Counted from the stretch's first letter, positions 1-7,613 are shown. The stretch: DNA of 64,000 nucleotides from Winslowiella arboricola (GCF_025527015.1 NZ_JAODIM010000036.1:1-64000); one strand, 5' to 3'. Program-made: numbers and translations. The notes: generated from the sequence alone by a model not told the origin.

Positions 1-38
1 TCATATCGATTAACAGTCGTATGGGGCTTTTCTCTTTT
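1..38 (+). terminator. Rho-independent terminator of a preceding module (5' arm partly outside)
   Basis: TCATA (1-5) can pair with TATGG (20-24), and the 3' arm TATGGGGCT (20-28) is followed by a T-rich tail (29-38). The rest of the 5' arm lies beyond the window edge. The equivalent structure is complete at 608-649. Confidence 0.6.
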
Positions 39-99
39 ATATCCTTTGCAAATGCTCAGGATATAAAGATCCAGAGCACCCACCAGACAGTCTACCTTA

Positions 100-192
100 A
101 TGAATTTCCTACTGAGAAAGAATATTACTAAGATGTGCGCTAAATTTGTTTATTATGCAATTGCACTGAAATGTGCTTCAGTTCCACCTTAA
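100..192 (+). CDS. Possible 30-aa peptide in repeat unit A
   Basis: An ATG-initiated frame of 30 codons begins MNFLLRKNITK. A frame at the same place in unit B begins MDSLLRQEIAK and runs 32 codons (710-808), and the two align without gaps for about 24 residues. No good Shine-Dalgarno sequence precedes either ATG, and unit C has TTG there. The shared frame may only reflect duplication of a structured RNA, so translation is uncertain. No function is proposed. Confidence 0.25.
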   Translation: MNFLLRKNITKMCAKFVYYAIALKCASVPP

Positions 193-331
193 TTTAATAA
201 TGCGTTCTGTTACATAAATTAATAATATAACCCCCTGAATGAGAAGAAGATTTAACACTACAAAAATCATTATCTCAGGTCGTAACGGCCCTTCGCCCTG
301 GCTTTAATCGATATTTATAAAAAGGGTGCTC

Positions 332-583
332 ATGGATCATGCTCACAACATCCAACAGGCGGGGACTTACCCCGCCGTTGGGTTGCCTTACCCGCTGGAT
401 TTGCAGGCCATGGTAACCGCAACCTCCATATTGCCCTGCCTTATGCGGAACTCACAAATTGAATCCCGTATTATCAATCCCAACATAACTATTGTTACGA
501 CGATAATTCTCAGACTAAGCACTACAAGTTTTTGCAGCATCATGGCCTCCATGCATATTGCATTTTCCTGGGTAAGAGGCTAA
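332..583 (+). CDS. Small ORF of repeat unit A, 83 aa, unknown
   Basis: ATG 332 is preceded by AAGGG (322-326) at suitable spacing. An in-frame GTG lies two codons upstream. The product begins MDHAHNIQQAG and aligns with the 90-aa ORF of unit B without a frameshift over about 75 codons: the first 20 residues are nearly identical, followed by shared positions such as SQ.E.R.IN and LS..SF. The carboxyl half is moderately hydrophobic with no clear transmembrane helix. I do not recognise the family. Bases 68-81 could pair with the SD and start codon, so translation may be controlled by RNA structure. Confidence 0.5.
   Translation: MDHAHNIQQAGTYPAVGLPYPLDLQAMVTATSILPCLMRNSQIESRIINPNITIVTTIILRLSTTSFCSIMASMHIAFSWVRG
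352..381 (+). other. Conserved bulged G+C hairpin, unit A
   Basis: CCAAC (352-356), a bulged A, and GGCGGGG pair with CCCCGCC and GTTGG (377-381) around loop ACTTA. The same structure is kept in unit B (963-992) although loop and bulge differ. It lies at the start of the small ORF, about 20 bases after its ATG. Confidence 0.7.
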
Positions 584-607
584 CCTGATGTTGTCGAGCA
601 TAGGACT

Positions 608-649
608 AGCCTCATATCAATTAACGTTGGTATGGGGCTTTTCTCTTTA
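608..649 (+). terminator. Rho-independent terminator at the unit A/B junction
   Basis: AGCCTCATA (608-616) pairs with TATGGGGCT (631-639), including one T-G wobble, followed by TTTCTCTTT. It would end transcripts carrying the ORF at 332-583. The equivalent stem at 1221 has different bases but the same pairing. Confidence 0.75.
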
Positions 650-709
650 TGTCCTTTGCAAATGCTCCGGATATAAAGATCCAGAGCACCCGCCAGGTAG
701 TTTACCTTA

Positions 710-808
710 ATGGATTCCCTTCTGAGACAGGAGATTGCTAAAATATGCACAAGCTCTGATTATTATGTAATAGCAACGAAATATTTCAATTATACACTAT
801 CAATTTAA
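710..808 (+). CDS. Possible 32-aa peptide in repeat unit B
   Basis: This is the counterpart of the 30-codon frame at 100-192 and begins MDSLLRQEIAK. No convincing ribosome binding site is visible. It is listed because the frame is kept between two diverged units. Confidence 0.25.
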   Translation: MDSLLRQEIAKICTSSDYYVIATKYFNYTLSI

Positions 809-942
809 TAAAACTTACGGTTATTTCAATAAGTAATATAAATTACCTGTACCTTTCTACTAAAAAAAGTACAACAATCATTATCTCATGTCGCAACAAT
901 CTTTCTCACTGGCTTTAATCGATATTTATAAAAAGGGTGCTC

Positions 943-1215
943 ATGGATCATGCTCACAACATCCAACGGGCGGGAACCCGCCCCGCCGTTGGGTTGCCTT
1001 ACCTGATGGATTCGCAGGCCAGTCTGGCGACAACCTCTAACCCTCCGTATTTAACCGACATTTCACAGAGGGAACCTCGCGTTATAAACGTAAATGTAAA
1101 GAAAGTTACGTATATAAATATCACGCTAAGTATAAATAGTTTTGCTGCCATCTGTGGCTCCTTCTTCCATTGCTTTTCAGCGGGGAAAAGGCTACCTTTA
1201 TGTTGTTGGGCATAA
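943..1215 (+). CDS. Small ORF of repeat unit B, 90 aa, unknown
   Basis: ATG 943 lies six bases after an AAGGG Shine-Dalgarno sequence, in the same context as the unit A ORF. The product begins MDHAHNIQRAG. It stays in frame with the unit A product and is seven residues longer, ending in a Cys- and Trp-containing tail. It resembles no family known to me. Bases 678-691 could pair with its SD and start region. Confidence 0.5.
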   Translation: MDHAHNIQRAGTRPAVGLPYLMDSQASLATTSNPPYLTDISQREPRVINVNVKKVTYINITLSINSFAAICGSFFHCFSAGKRLPLCCWA

Positions 1216-1220
1216 GGGTT

Positions 1221-1260
1221 GGCCTCACTTGGTTTAATATCAGGTGGGGCCTTTCTCTTT
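1221..1260 (+). terminator. Rho-independent terminator at the unit B/C junction
   Basis: GGCCTCAC (1221-1228) pairs with GTGGGGCC (1244-1251), followed by TTTCTCTTT. Compared with the 608 copy, base changes on both arms preserve the stem. Confidence 0.75.
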
Positions 1261-1345
1261 CTGTCCCTTACGTATGCTCAGGACAAAAAGATCCAGAGCA
1301 CCCACCAGGAAGTTTACCTGATTGAATTTCTTCCGTGAGCGAGAA
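1225..1345 (+). repeat. Tandem module, unit C (truncated)
   Basis: This third, partial unit keeps the terminator hairpin (1221-1260), the second hairpin (TGTCC 1262-1266 with GGACA 1281-1285) and the GATCCAGAGCACCC block. It then diverges and lacks the conserved SD/ORF block and the G+C hairpin. It runs into the upstream region of the gene at 1539. Confidence 0.7.
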
Positions 1346-1538
1346 TTCACAAAACACGAATCAGATCTGATAATAATGCAATACCCGTGAGAACCCCATC
1401 ACAGACAAATATAATATTTAAAATCATTCAAAACTCGATTATTGAACACAGGGAAATATCGTTTTAAACGTTCTCAAAACATTCTCTCCCCGCCAAACTC
1501 TGCTACTATGCCATTTTCGCTTATTACGACAGAAGCCT

Positions 1539-2501
1539 ATGACCCCGACCCCTTTATTACGCGCGGTTGTTCGTCAGTTTGGTATGGCGGCGCAATGCGT
1601 CGAGCTTGAGCGATATGATGATACCTTGCCGTCCACTGGCAGTATTGCCGTAAATATGCTGTTAGCGGCCATCAATCCCTCTGATTTGATTACTATCTCG
1701 GGCGCCTATCCTGCGCGCACGCAACTTCCTTTTATTCCTGGCTTTGAAGGGGTCGGTAGTGTGACTTCTGCCGCAGGCAACAAACGCGTACTGCCGCTTG
1801 GTACTGCTGGCGCATGGCAGAAGATTAAATACAGCGATCCAGCCTGGTGTTTTCCGGTGCCGGACTGGCTCACTGACGAGCAGGCAGCCACCAGCTATGT
1901 CAATCCAATGACCGCATGGCTAATGCTAACCGAAGCCGTGCATTTACCTGCTGGCGCAAAGCTGGCGATCAATGCCGCAAACTCCGCCATTGGACTGATG
2001 CTGTTAAAAATGGCCAAACGTCTGCAGCTGGATGTGGTAGCGATCGTGCGTAGTCAGCAGGCGGCGCAATCTCTTGATGCTGCATCAGTGATGATTATGC
2101 CCTCCGCTGAACATCGGCACACCGCGCAGGCATTAAAAACGACCGGAGGAGTCGATGCGGTGCTGGATTGTATCGGTGGCAATAGCGCGCTCACGCTGGC
2201 AACTGCACTTAAGCCGGGCGGTAAGTTTATCTCCTATGGCCTGCTCTCCGGCCAGGCGATCCCCAAAGCCTTCTGGCTGGAACGCCCGGATATCGAGTTT
2301 AGTTACTTCCATCTCAGGCAGTGGATCCATCATGCCAGCCAGCCGCAAATTGCCGCAAAACTGGCTGAAGTATTTGCACTCATCCGCGATGGTGTAGCCG
2401 CCACCCATATTGCCGCTATCTTCCCGCTGACAGAAATCGCCGATGCCTTGCGTTTTTATCAGCAGCAGCGTCCCGCAGGCAAAATACTGATTCGCTGCTA
2501 A
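1539..2501 (+). CDS. Medium-chain reductase, enoyl-thioester/quinone reductase-like, 320 aa
   Basis: The protein belongs to the medium-chain dehydrogenase/reductase superfamily and lacks zinc-site cysteines. The amino-terminal GroES-like domain contains AAINPSDL and IPGFEGVG. The nucleotide-binding half has NAANSAIGLMLLKMAKR near residues 144-160, a pattern closer to 2-enoyl-thioester reductases (ETR/MECR type) than to alcohol dehydrogenases. It is probably an NADPH-dependent reductase of an enoyl thioester or quinone; the substrate cannot be told. The gene stands alone. A 9-bp inverted repeat lies 28 bases after its stop. The start ATG fits the family's length. Confidence 0.8.
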   Translation: MTPTPLLRAVVRQFGMAAQCVELERYDDTLPSTGSIAVNMLLAAINPSDLITISGAYPARTQLPFIPGFEGVGSVTSAAGNKRVLPLGTAGAWQKIKYSDPAWCFPVPDWLTDEQAATSYVNPMTAWLMLTEAVHLPAGAKLAINAANSAIGLMLLKMAKRLQLDVVAIVRSQQAAQSLDAASVMIMPSAEHRHTAQALKTTGGVDAVLDCIGGNSALTLATALKPGGKFISYGLLSGQAIPKAFWLERPDIEFSYFHLRQWIHHASQPQIAAKLAEVFALIRDGVAATHIAAIFPLTEIADALRFYQQQRPAGKILIRC

Positions 2502-2529
2502 ATCTCCATGCGCTTGCCGTCAAACCCTG

Positions 2530-2550
2530 TTGCTTCACTATGTGAAGCAA
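2530..2550 (+). terminator. Perfect 9-bp inverted repeat after the reductase gene
   Basis: TTGCTTCAC (2530-2538) and GTGAAGCAA (2542-2550) are separated by TAT. The following T run is only three bases, so it may be a weak terminator of the reductase gene or an operator for the downstream operon. Confidence 0.45.
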
Positions 2551-2639
2551 TTTGCTGTCGATTTTTATGAGTGCTCTCACGTAACCCTGCATGGCAATGG
2601 CAACACTTTCCTGTGCCGATACACTCCAGCTACGTTTCA

Positions 2640-2725
2640 GGTAAATAGTAATAACCTGTTTCCTACACCCAGACACGGTTACGGCAGAACTCTCTGCGAA
2701 GGCAGTGGTAAATAATCTATTTACC
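2640..2725 (+). promoter_or_regulatory. Pair of related palindromes upstream of the sugar-acid operon
   Basis: GGTAAATAATCTATTTACC (2707-2725) is a perfect 8-bp inverted repeat with a 3-base centre, ending just before the Shine-Dalgarno GGAGG and the GTG start of the transporter at 2736. A degenerate copy, GGTAAATAGTAATAACC, lies at 2640-2656. The placement suits operators of a local regulator, possibly the IclR protein encoded at 7614-8291, but no similar motif was seen in front of that gene. Confidence 0.45.
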
Positions 2726-2735
2726 TGGAGGAAAA

Positions 2736-4058
2736 GTGGACAATTCCAATACGCAAAGCGCCGGACATTATCAGGGCGCCACAGACAAAAACACGGCGGG
2801 ACGAACCCGAAAAATAATGCTTTCTGCCGGTATCGGACATTTTATCGAATGGTTTGATTTTGGTTTATATGGCACGCTGGCGGCGATTATTGCCAGTAAT
2901 TTCTTTGCCAGTGGTGATCCAGCGGTCGCATTATTAAAGTCATTTGCCGTTTTTGGTTCCGGCTTTCTGATGCGTCCACTCGGTGGCCTCTATTTCGGCT
3001 CAATGGGCGATCGGCTGGGCCGCAGAAAAGTACTGGTCACCGTTATCGTTATTACGTCGTTTTCAACGTTTATTATGGGTATTTTACCGACTTATCATCA
3101 GGTTGGCATTATCGCTCCGACATTGCTGGTGTTAACACGCTTATTACAAGGATTTGCTGCTGGCGGTGAAAGTTCCGGCGTTATTACCTATCTGGCGGAA
3201 AGCGCCAAACCTCATCGTCGCGCCACGCTGACCTGCTGGAGTGAGAACTTCAGCTTTATGGCCTTTGTATGTGGTTCAGGCCTGGTTCTGTTGTTAACGC
3301 ATACCCTTGGCGAACCCGCGATGAATGACTGGGGCTGGCGTATCCCGTTCTTACTTGCCGCCCCACTTGGCCTCGGCGGCTTATATATGCGCCGCAATAT
3401 GGAAGACTCCGCCGAGTTTCATAAACTGAAAAACAGCGGAAAAATTGATAAATCTCCGCTGCGTACTTCTCTGCGCACCTCGGGTAAAGCGCTGCTGTTC
3501 TGTGTCGGCTTTGTCGTAGTGAAAGCGGTAAGTAGCTGGGTGTTACAGTCATTTATGCCCGGCTATTTGTCTACCCATCTGCATTACAGTCGAACCGATT
3601 CTTACTTAATCACGACTCTGGGTTTATTGAGCGTAGCGATTTGCATGCCACTGACCGGATATCTCTCCGATCGTATTGGTCGCCGCCCGGTGATGCTGCT
3701 GGGATGTGGCGGATTTATTTTACTGACTTATCCGGCGATGCTGTTGATGACCCATGGTTCGGTCGCCACCTCCGTTGGCGCCATGAGTATGCTCGGCATA
3801 TTTGTTGCCTTATTTAATGGTGGCTGCGGTGCCGCAATGGTGGAGTTATTTCCGACAGCGATCCGTTACGGCAGTATTGCCATCGCTTATAACATGACAG
3901 TGGCACTATTTGGTGGTGTTACCCCACTGGCTTCGGCCTCACTTATTTCCTTCACCGGCGATCCATTATCTCCTGCTTATTATGTGATGGCGACTGCAGT
4001 AATTTCATTTATTGCCGTACTGATGTGTAAAGAGACCGCCGGCAAGATCCTTGATTAA
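2736..4058 (+). CDS. MFS transporter, metabolite:H+ symporter type, 440 aa
   Basis: This is a twelve-helix major facilitator protein of the metabolite:H+ symporter group (relatives ShiA, KgtP, ProP). IEWFDFGLYG occurs in the first helix, and the loop 2-3 signature GDRLGRRKVLV is near residue 90; a related SDRIGRRPVML follows in the second half. Translation starts at GTG with a strong GGAGG site. It is the first gene of a sugar-acid operon and lies 24 bases before the dehydratase gene, so it probably imports the sugar acid that the operon breaks down. The substrate is not readable from sequence. Confidence 0.85.
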   Translation: MDNSNTQSAGHYQGATDKNTAGRTRKIMLSAGIGHFIEWFDFGLYGTLAAIIASNFFASGDPAVALLKSFAVFGSGFLMRPLGGLYFGSMGDRLGRRKVLVTVIVITSFSTFIMGILPTYHQVGIIAPTLLVLTRLLQGFAAGGESSGVITYLAESAKPHRRATLTCWSENFSFMAFVCGSGLVLLLTHTLGEPAMNDWGWRIPFLLAAPLGLGGLYMRRNMEDSAEFHKLKNSGKIDKSPLRTSLRTSGKALLFCVGFVVVKAVSSWVLQSFMPGYLSTHLHYSRTDSYLITTLGLLSVAICMPLTGYLSDRIGRRPVMLLGCGGFILLTYPAMLLMTHGSVATSVGAMSMLGIFVALFNGGCGAAMVELFPTAIRYGSIAIAYNMTVALFGGVTPLASASLISFTGDPLSPAYYVMATAVISFIAVLMCKETAGKILD

Positions 4059-4082
4059 AGATAACAATAACGGGAGTGCAGT

Positions 4083-5246
4083 ATGAAAATCGTCGATATC
4101 CAGTGTTTTCCCTTAAAGATAACACCACAGGATATTTATCTGGGAGGTAAAACAGATGACAGCCTGCCAGATTATTATTATCGCGATGAATATCGCTGTG
4201 TCTATTCACGCAAAATGGAAACCTGTCTGGTAAAGATCACCGCGGACAACGGTCAGACTGGCTGGGGCGAAGCGCTGGCGCCAGTGGTGCCACATATTGT
4301 TGCTGAGATTATTAATCACCTTTTTAAACCGTTACTGCTGGGTGCCAGCCCTTTCGACAGCAATGTCCTCGGGGCTAAAATGTACGACTCGATGCGTGAC
4401 CGTGGTTATATCACCGGTTATCAGGTAGATGCGATTGCCGCAGTGGATATTGCGCTGTGGGATTTAAAGGGTAAATGCCTTGGCCTGCCAGTGTGGCAAC
4501 TGCTGGGCGGCGCCTGGCGTCAGTCGGTGCCATGCTATGTATCCGGTTTACCGCAGGCGGAACTTGAGCAGCGCTGCGAGCTGGCGATTAGCTGGCGTGA
4601 ACGTGGCTTTACCGCCATCAAACTGGCGCTCGGTTACGGAGTGGCAGAAGACGTCAAAAATGTACGCGCCATTCGCGCTGCGGTCGGGGATGACCTGTCG
4701 CTGTTCCTTGATGCCCACTGGAACTATAGCGTCAGCGAAGCCTGCGACCTGCTGGAGAAACTTAAACCCTTCAGGCTGCATTTTCTTGAAGCGCCATTAC
4801 TGCCGGAGGATGTGGCGGGCCACCGAGAACTGCGTCAGAAATCCAGTGTGGCCATCGCCCTCGGCGAAACCGAACGAACCCGTTATCAGTTCCGCCCCTT
4901 TATTGAGCAGCGGGCGGTGGATATTTTGCAGCCCGATGTCGGGCGCACCGGCATCAGCGAACTGATGCGCATCGCCTCACTGGCGGAAACCCATAATCTG
5001 AAGGTTGCTCCGCATCTCAGCGTCGGCCTCGCGCCCTGCATCGCCGCATCCATCCATGTTGCCGCTGCCCTGCCCAATCTGTTTATGCTGGAGTTTCAGC
5101 CGCCGGTATTTGACGTGGCAAACAGCCTGCTGCATACCCCGCTGGTGTGCGCCCAGGGCCACTATCAGCTGCCGTCAGGCGCTGGCCTCGGCATCGAAAT
5201 CAATGAAGACGTGCTGCAAGAACATCTCTGGAGTCCGTCATGCTAA
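4083..5246 (+). CDS. Enolase-superfamily (mandelate racemase-like) sugar-acid dehydratase, 387 aa
   Basis: The order of motifs fits the mandelate racemase subgroup: AIKLALG at the end of barrel strand 2, metal ligands in FLDAHW, LEAPL and GETER, and a probable His-Asp dyad in LQPDVGRTG and VAPHLSVG. The second lysine of the KxK motif is replaced by Ala. That resembles dehydratases that use only the His-Asp base, such as galactonate dehydratase, which has KxN. The likely reaction is dehydration of a sugar acid to a 2-keto-3-deoxy acid, feeding DgoK and DgoA downstream. The 3' end overlaps the next gene by 7 bases. Exact substrate unknown. Confidence 0.8.
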   Translation: MKIVDIQCFPLKITPQDIYLGGKTDDSLPDYYYRDEYRCVYSRKMETCLVKITADNGQTGWGEALAPVVPHIVAEIINHLFKPLLLGASPFDSNVLGAKMYDSMRDRGYITGYQVDAIAAVDIALWDLKGKCLGLPVWQLLGGAWRQSVPCYVSGLPQAELEQRCELAISWRERGFTAIKLALGYGVAEDVKNVRAIRAAVGDDLSLFLDAHWNYSVSEACDLLEKLKPFRLHFLEAPLLPEDVAGHRELRQKSSVAIALGETERTRYQFRPFIEQRAVDILQPDVGRTGISELMRIASLAETHNLKVAPHLSVGLAPCIAASIHVAAALPNLFMLEFQPPVFDVANSLLHTPLVCAQGHYQLPSGAGLGIEINEDVLQEHLWSPSC

Positions 5247-6136
5247 AAGGTAACGTACCGATTCTCGCCACCGCATTTAATCAGCAGGGCGAAGTGGATA
5301 TCCCCTCGATCCGCAAACTGGTGACATTTCTGCTGCAGCAAGGCATCGATGGTCTGGCGCTGTTTGGCAATGCTTCCGAAGGTTATGCCCTCACTGGCGC
5401 CGAAAAACAGGCTATCTTCTCCGCGGTGAAGGAGATGACGGCGAATTTACCCCTGGTGGTTGCGGCGGGTGGAGCTTCCAGCCAGGTAGCCATTGAAGAG
5501 ATTAAGCTGGCAGAGCGCATGGGAGCACAGGTGGCGATGGTCAATCCACCGGCAGTGGTCAAGCCCGGGCCAGAAGAGATTTTTCGCTTCTATCGTGATA
5601 TCTGCGCACACTGCGATATTGAAATTATGATTCAGGATGCACCGATGATGACCGGGGTGACGATACCGGTCGCCACGCTGGTCAGCCTGTGCAAGACCTT
5701 TCCACAGATTCGTTATATCAAAGTTGAACAACCGCCAACAACATTGAAAATCAGTCAGTTAAAACAGGCTTTAGCTGATGATATTGGGCTGTTCGGCGGT
5801 CTGAATGCAGGATTTTTGTATGAAGAGCTGGCACGTGGCATTACCGGTACCATGCCCGCCTGTGAGTTTCCCGATGTCATTAACCGCATTCTGGCTGCCT
5901 GGCAACATGACCAGCAGCAGGCTCGCGAGATCTTCTATCGTTACCTGCCCTTTTTACGCTACGGCGTCCAGCCAGGCATTGGCGTTGCCATTCATAAAAC
6001 GATTATTCACCAGGCGGGATTGTTCGCCACCGACAGGGTGCGCGATCCGGCAAAACGCATCGATGACCTCACGCGGGAAGAGCTGCGCCAGTTAACTGAT
6101 TGTCTGCCACTGGCGATTCTGGAGGAGGGAAAATGA
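5240..6136 (+). CDS. DapA-family lyase/aldolase with altered active site, 298 aa
   Basis: This is a dihydrodipicolinate synthase/N-acetylneuraminate lyase family barrel. GNASEGYAL near residue 43 corresponds to the family's GTTGE loop, and the Schiff-base lysine is in YIKVEQPP near residue 162. The usual catalytic tyrosine (YN.P) is replaced by Gln in MIQDAP. Members act on 2-keto-3-deoxy sugar acids as aldolases or dehydratases. Because DgoK and DgoA already cover phosphorylation and cleavage, this protein may handle another isomer or give a non-phosphorylative branch; that is inference. It overlaps both neighbours, so translation is probably coupled. Confidence 0.75.
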   Translation: MLKGNVPILATAFNQQGEVDIPSIRKLVTFLLQQGIDGLALFGNASEGYALTGAEKQAIFSAVKEMTANLPLVVAAGGASSQVAIEEIKLAERMGAQVAMVNPPAVVKPGPEEIFRFYRDICAHCDIEIMIQDAPMMTGVTIPVATLVSLCKTFPQIRYIKVEQPPTTLKISQLKQALADDIGLFGGLNAGFLYEELARGITGTMPACEFPDVINRILAAWQHDQQQAREIFYRYLPFLRYGVQPGIGVAIHKTIIHQAGLFATDRVRDPAKRIDDLTREELRQLTDCLPLAILEEGK

Positions 6137-7026
6137 ACTATATCGCCGTCGACTGGGGAACCAGTAACTTTCGCGCTATACGCGTCACTGACGGGCAGAT
6201 CGCCGCCATCGTTCAGTCAGATCAAGGCGTTGGGCGTTGCCAGCGTGAAATGCTGCCGCTGATATTGCAGCAGCAGATCGCGCGCCTTGGCGAGCATTAT
6301 CACCAGCAGCTGCCGGTGATTGTATGTGGCATGGCAGGCAGCAATATCGGCCTCTGTGACGCCGGTTATCAGTCCCTGCCGCTGGCGTTTAGCGCCTTAC
6401 AGGATAAAGGCATTCCGCTTCCCGGCATCCTGCCCAATCCGCTCACCATTAAAGCAGGCATCTCCAGCCCGGCGGAGTGGGAAGTGTGTCGCGGTGAGGA
6501 GATGCAGCTGCTTGGCGCCCTGTACCTGAGTGATGCCCGGATCTTCGCCGCAGTTGGCACCCACAGCAAGTGGCTCACCGTCGATCGTGACCACCAGCAG
6601 ATTACCGGTCTCTGCACCCTGATGTCTGGTGAGCTGTATAATCTGCTGTTAAATCATTCAGTAGTCGGCAAAGGCTTGCCGCCACAAACCTTCTCCCGTG
6701 AACATTTTCTTGCGGGCGTCGATAGCGCCGCGCTGGCAAAAGCGCAGCAACGCGATCTGATGACCGAGCTATTTCGCTGTCGTGGGCGCTATATCCTTGG
6801 GCAGTTTGATGCCGCTTACGCCGCCTGTTGGCTGTCCGGATTTCTCACCGCCCATGAACTGCTGACCGGCCACCCGCGCCAGCAGCCGGTTTGCTTTATC
6901 GGTGCTTCATCACTGCTTGAGCATTACCAGCTGGCCAGCCACCATCTTGAATTACCCTGCACCACGCTGGCAGCAGAAGAGGCATTAATTGCCGGACTCA
7001 ATAAGGTATTTGAACATGATGTTTAA
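6133..7026 (+). CDS. dgoK: 2-dehydro-3-deoxygalactonokinase, 297 aa
   Basis: The kinase phosphorylates 2-keto-3-deoxygalactonate at position 6 using ATP. The amino-terminal phosphate motif DWGTSNFR, then MAGSN, RGEE.QL, GTH.KW and TGEL..LLLNHS follow the order seen in E. coli DgoK. The start chosen is ATG 6133, which overlaps the previous stop as ATGA and has GGAGGAGGG directly upstream; a TTG 11 codons earlier is less likely. It is the third enzyme of the operon and supplies the substrate for the aldolase that follows. Confidence 0.88.
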   Translation: MNYIAVDWGTSNFRAIRVTDGQIAAIVQSDQGVGRCQREMLPLILQQQIARLGEHYHQQLPVIVCGMAGSNIGLCDAGYQSLPLAFSALQDKGIPLPGILPNPLTIKAGISSPAEWEVCRGEEMQLLGALYLSDARIFAAVGTHSKWLTVDRDHQQITGLCTLMSGELYNLLLNHSVVGKGLPPQTFSREHFLAGVDSAALAKAQQRDLMTELFRCRGRYILGQFDAAYAACWLSGFLTAHELLTGHPRQQPVCFIGASSLLEHYQLASHHLELPCTTLAAEEALIAGLNKVFEHDV

Positions 7027-7609
7027 TGGACCGGTGGTGGCTATTTTACGCGGTATCACGCCGCAGGAATGCCTGCCGCAGGTGGAATGTCTGCTGCAAT
7101 ATGGCATTGCTGATATTGAGATCCCAGCCAACTCTCCTGACTGGCAAACGACGATTCGCCTGCTGAAACAGCGGTTTGGCAACAGTATTCATCTTGGTGC
7201 CGGAACCATCACTGAACCGCCGCTGGCAGAAGCCGCTGCGCAGGCGGGAGCAGATTATATTCTGACGCCTGACCTTAATCCGGCAGTCATCAGTCGCAGT
7301 CGGGCATTAAGATTAAAAATCTGCGCCGGGGTCTTTAGCGCCAGCGAGATATTCTGTGCCTGTGCATCAGGCGTAGATGCATTGAAAATTTTCCCGGCAG
7401 CCGCCCTGCCCGTCGATTATCCACAACTGATTAAAGGGCCACTGCAACAGCCGATACCGTTTTGTGCCGTGGGTGGCATCAACTTGCAGAATATCGCCGC
7501 GTATTTATCCCACTATGACGGCGTGGGGATTGGCTCAGCGCTATACCAGCCGGGCCAGTCGCTGGAGCAGATGCACCAGCGCTGCCGCCAGTTAGTGGCA
7601 CAGCTATAA
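7016..7609 (+). CDS. dgoA: 2-dehydro-3-deoxy-6-phosphogalactonate aldolase, 197 aa
   Basis: This class I aldolase of the KDPG/KDPGal family cleaves 2-keto-3-deoxy-6-phosphogalactonate into pyruvate and glyceraldehyde 3-phosphate. The catalytic Glu is in IEIPANSP and the Schiff-base Lys in ALKIFPA, as in E. coli DgoA. The start is ATG 7016 or 7019, overlapping the end of dgoK by about ten bases. The gene ends the operon, and its stop lies only four bases from the end of the convergent regulator gene. Confidence 0.88.
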   Translation: MMFNGPVVAILRGITPQECLPQVECLLQYGIADIEIPANSPDWQTTIRLLKQRFGNSIHLGAGTITEPPLAEAAAQAGADYILTPDLNPAVISRSRALRLKICAGVFSASEIFCACASGVDALKIFPAAALPVDYPQLIKGPLQQPIPFCAVGGINLQNIAAYLSHYDGVGIGSALYQPGQSLEQMHQRCRQLVAQL

Positions 7610-7613
7610 CGGC

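Larger units (their letters stand above)
1..611 (+). repeat. Tandem module, unit A (left edge cut by window)
   Basis: This is the first visible unit of a tandem array whose units start again at about 612 and 1225. Each unit holds, in order, a terminator hairpin, an overlapping second hairpin, an anti-Shine-Dalgarno-like block (68-81), an A+T-rich stretch, a block of about 58 bases nearly identical between units (300-357 here), a G+C-rich bulged hairpin (352-381) and a small ORF (332-583). Divergence is greatest in the A+T-rich stretch and least around the hairpins and the ORF start. I do not recognise the element. The array probably extends left of the window because the terminator lacks its 5' arm. 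Confidence 0.85.
612..1224 (+). repeat. Tandem module, unit B (complete)
   Basis: This complete second unit has the same order of parts as unit A: terminator (608-649), hairpin 648-675, GATCC/GAGCACCC block at 678-691, conserved block from about 910, bulged G+C hairpin 963-992 and small ORF 943-1215. It differs from unit A at many bases, but the differences keep base pairing in the hairpins, which indicates an old duplication held by selection rather than a recent copy error. Confidence 0.85.

Noticed and set aside
1-1345. Insertion sequence or transposon remnant as explanation of the tandem units
   Set aside because: No transposase-like ORF, no terminal inverted repeats bounding the units and no target duplications were seen; the units are direct tandem copies with conserved RNA-type hairpins.
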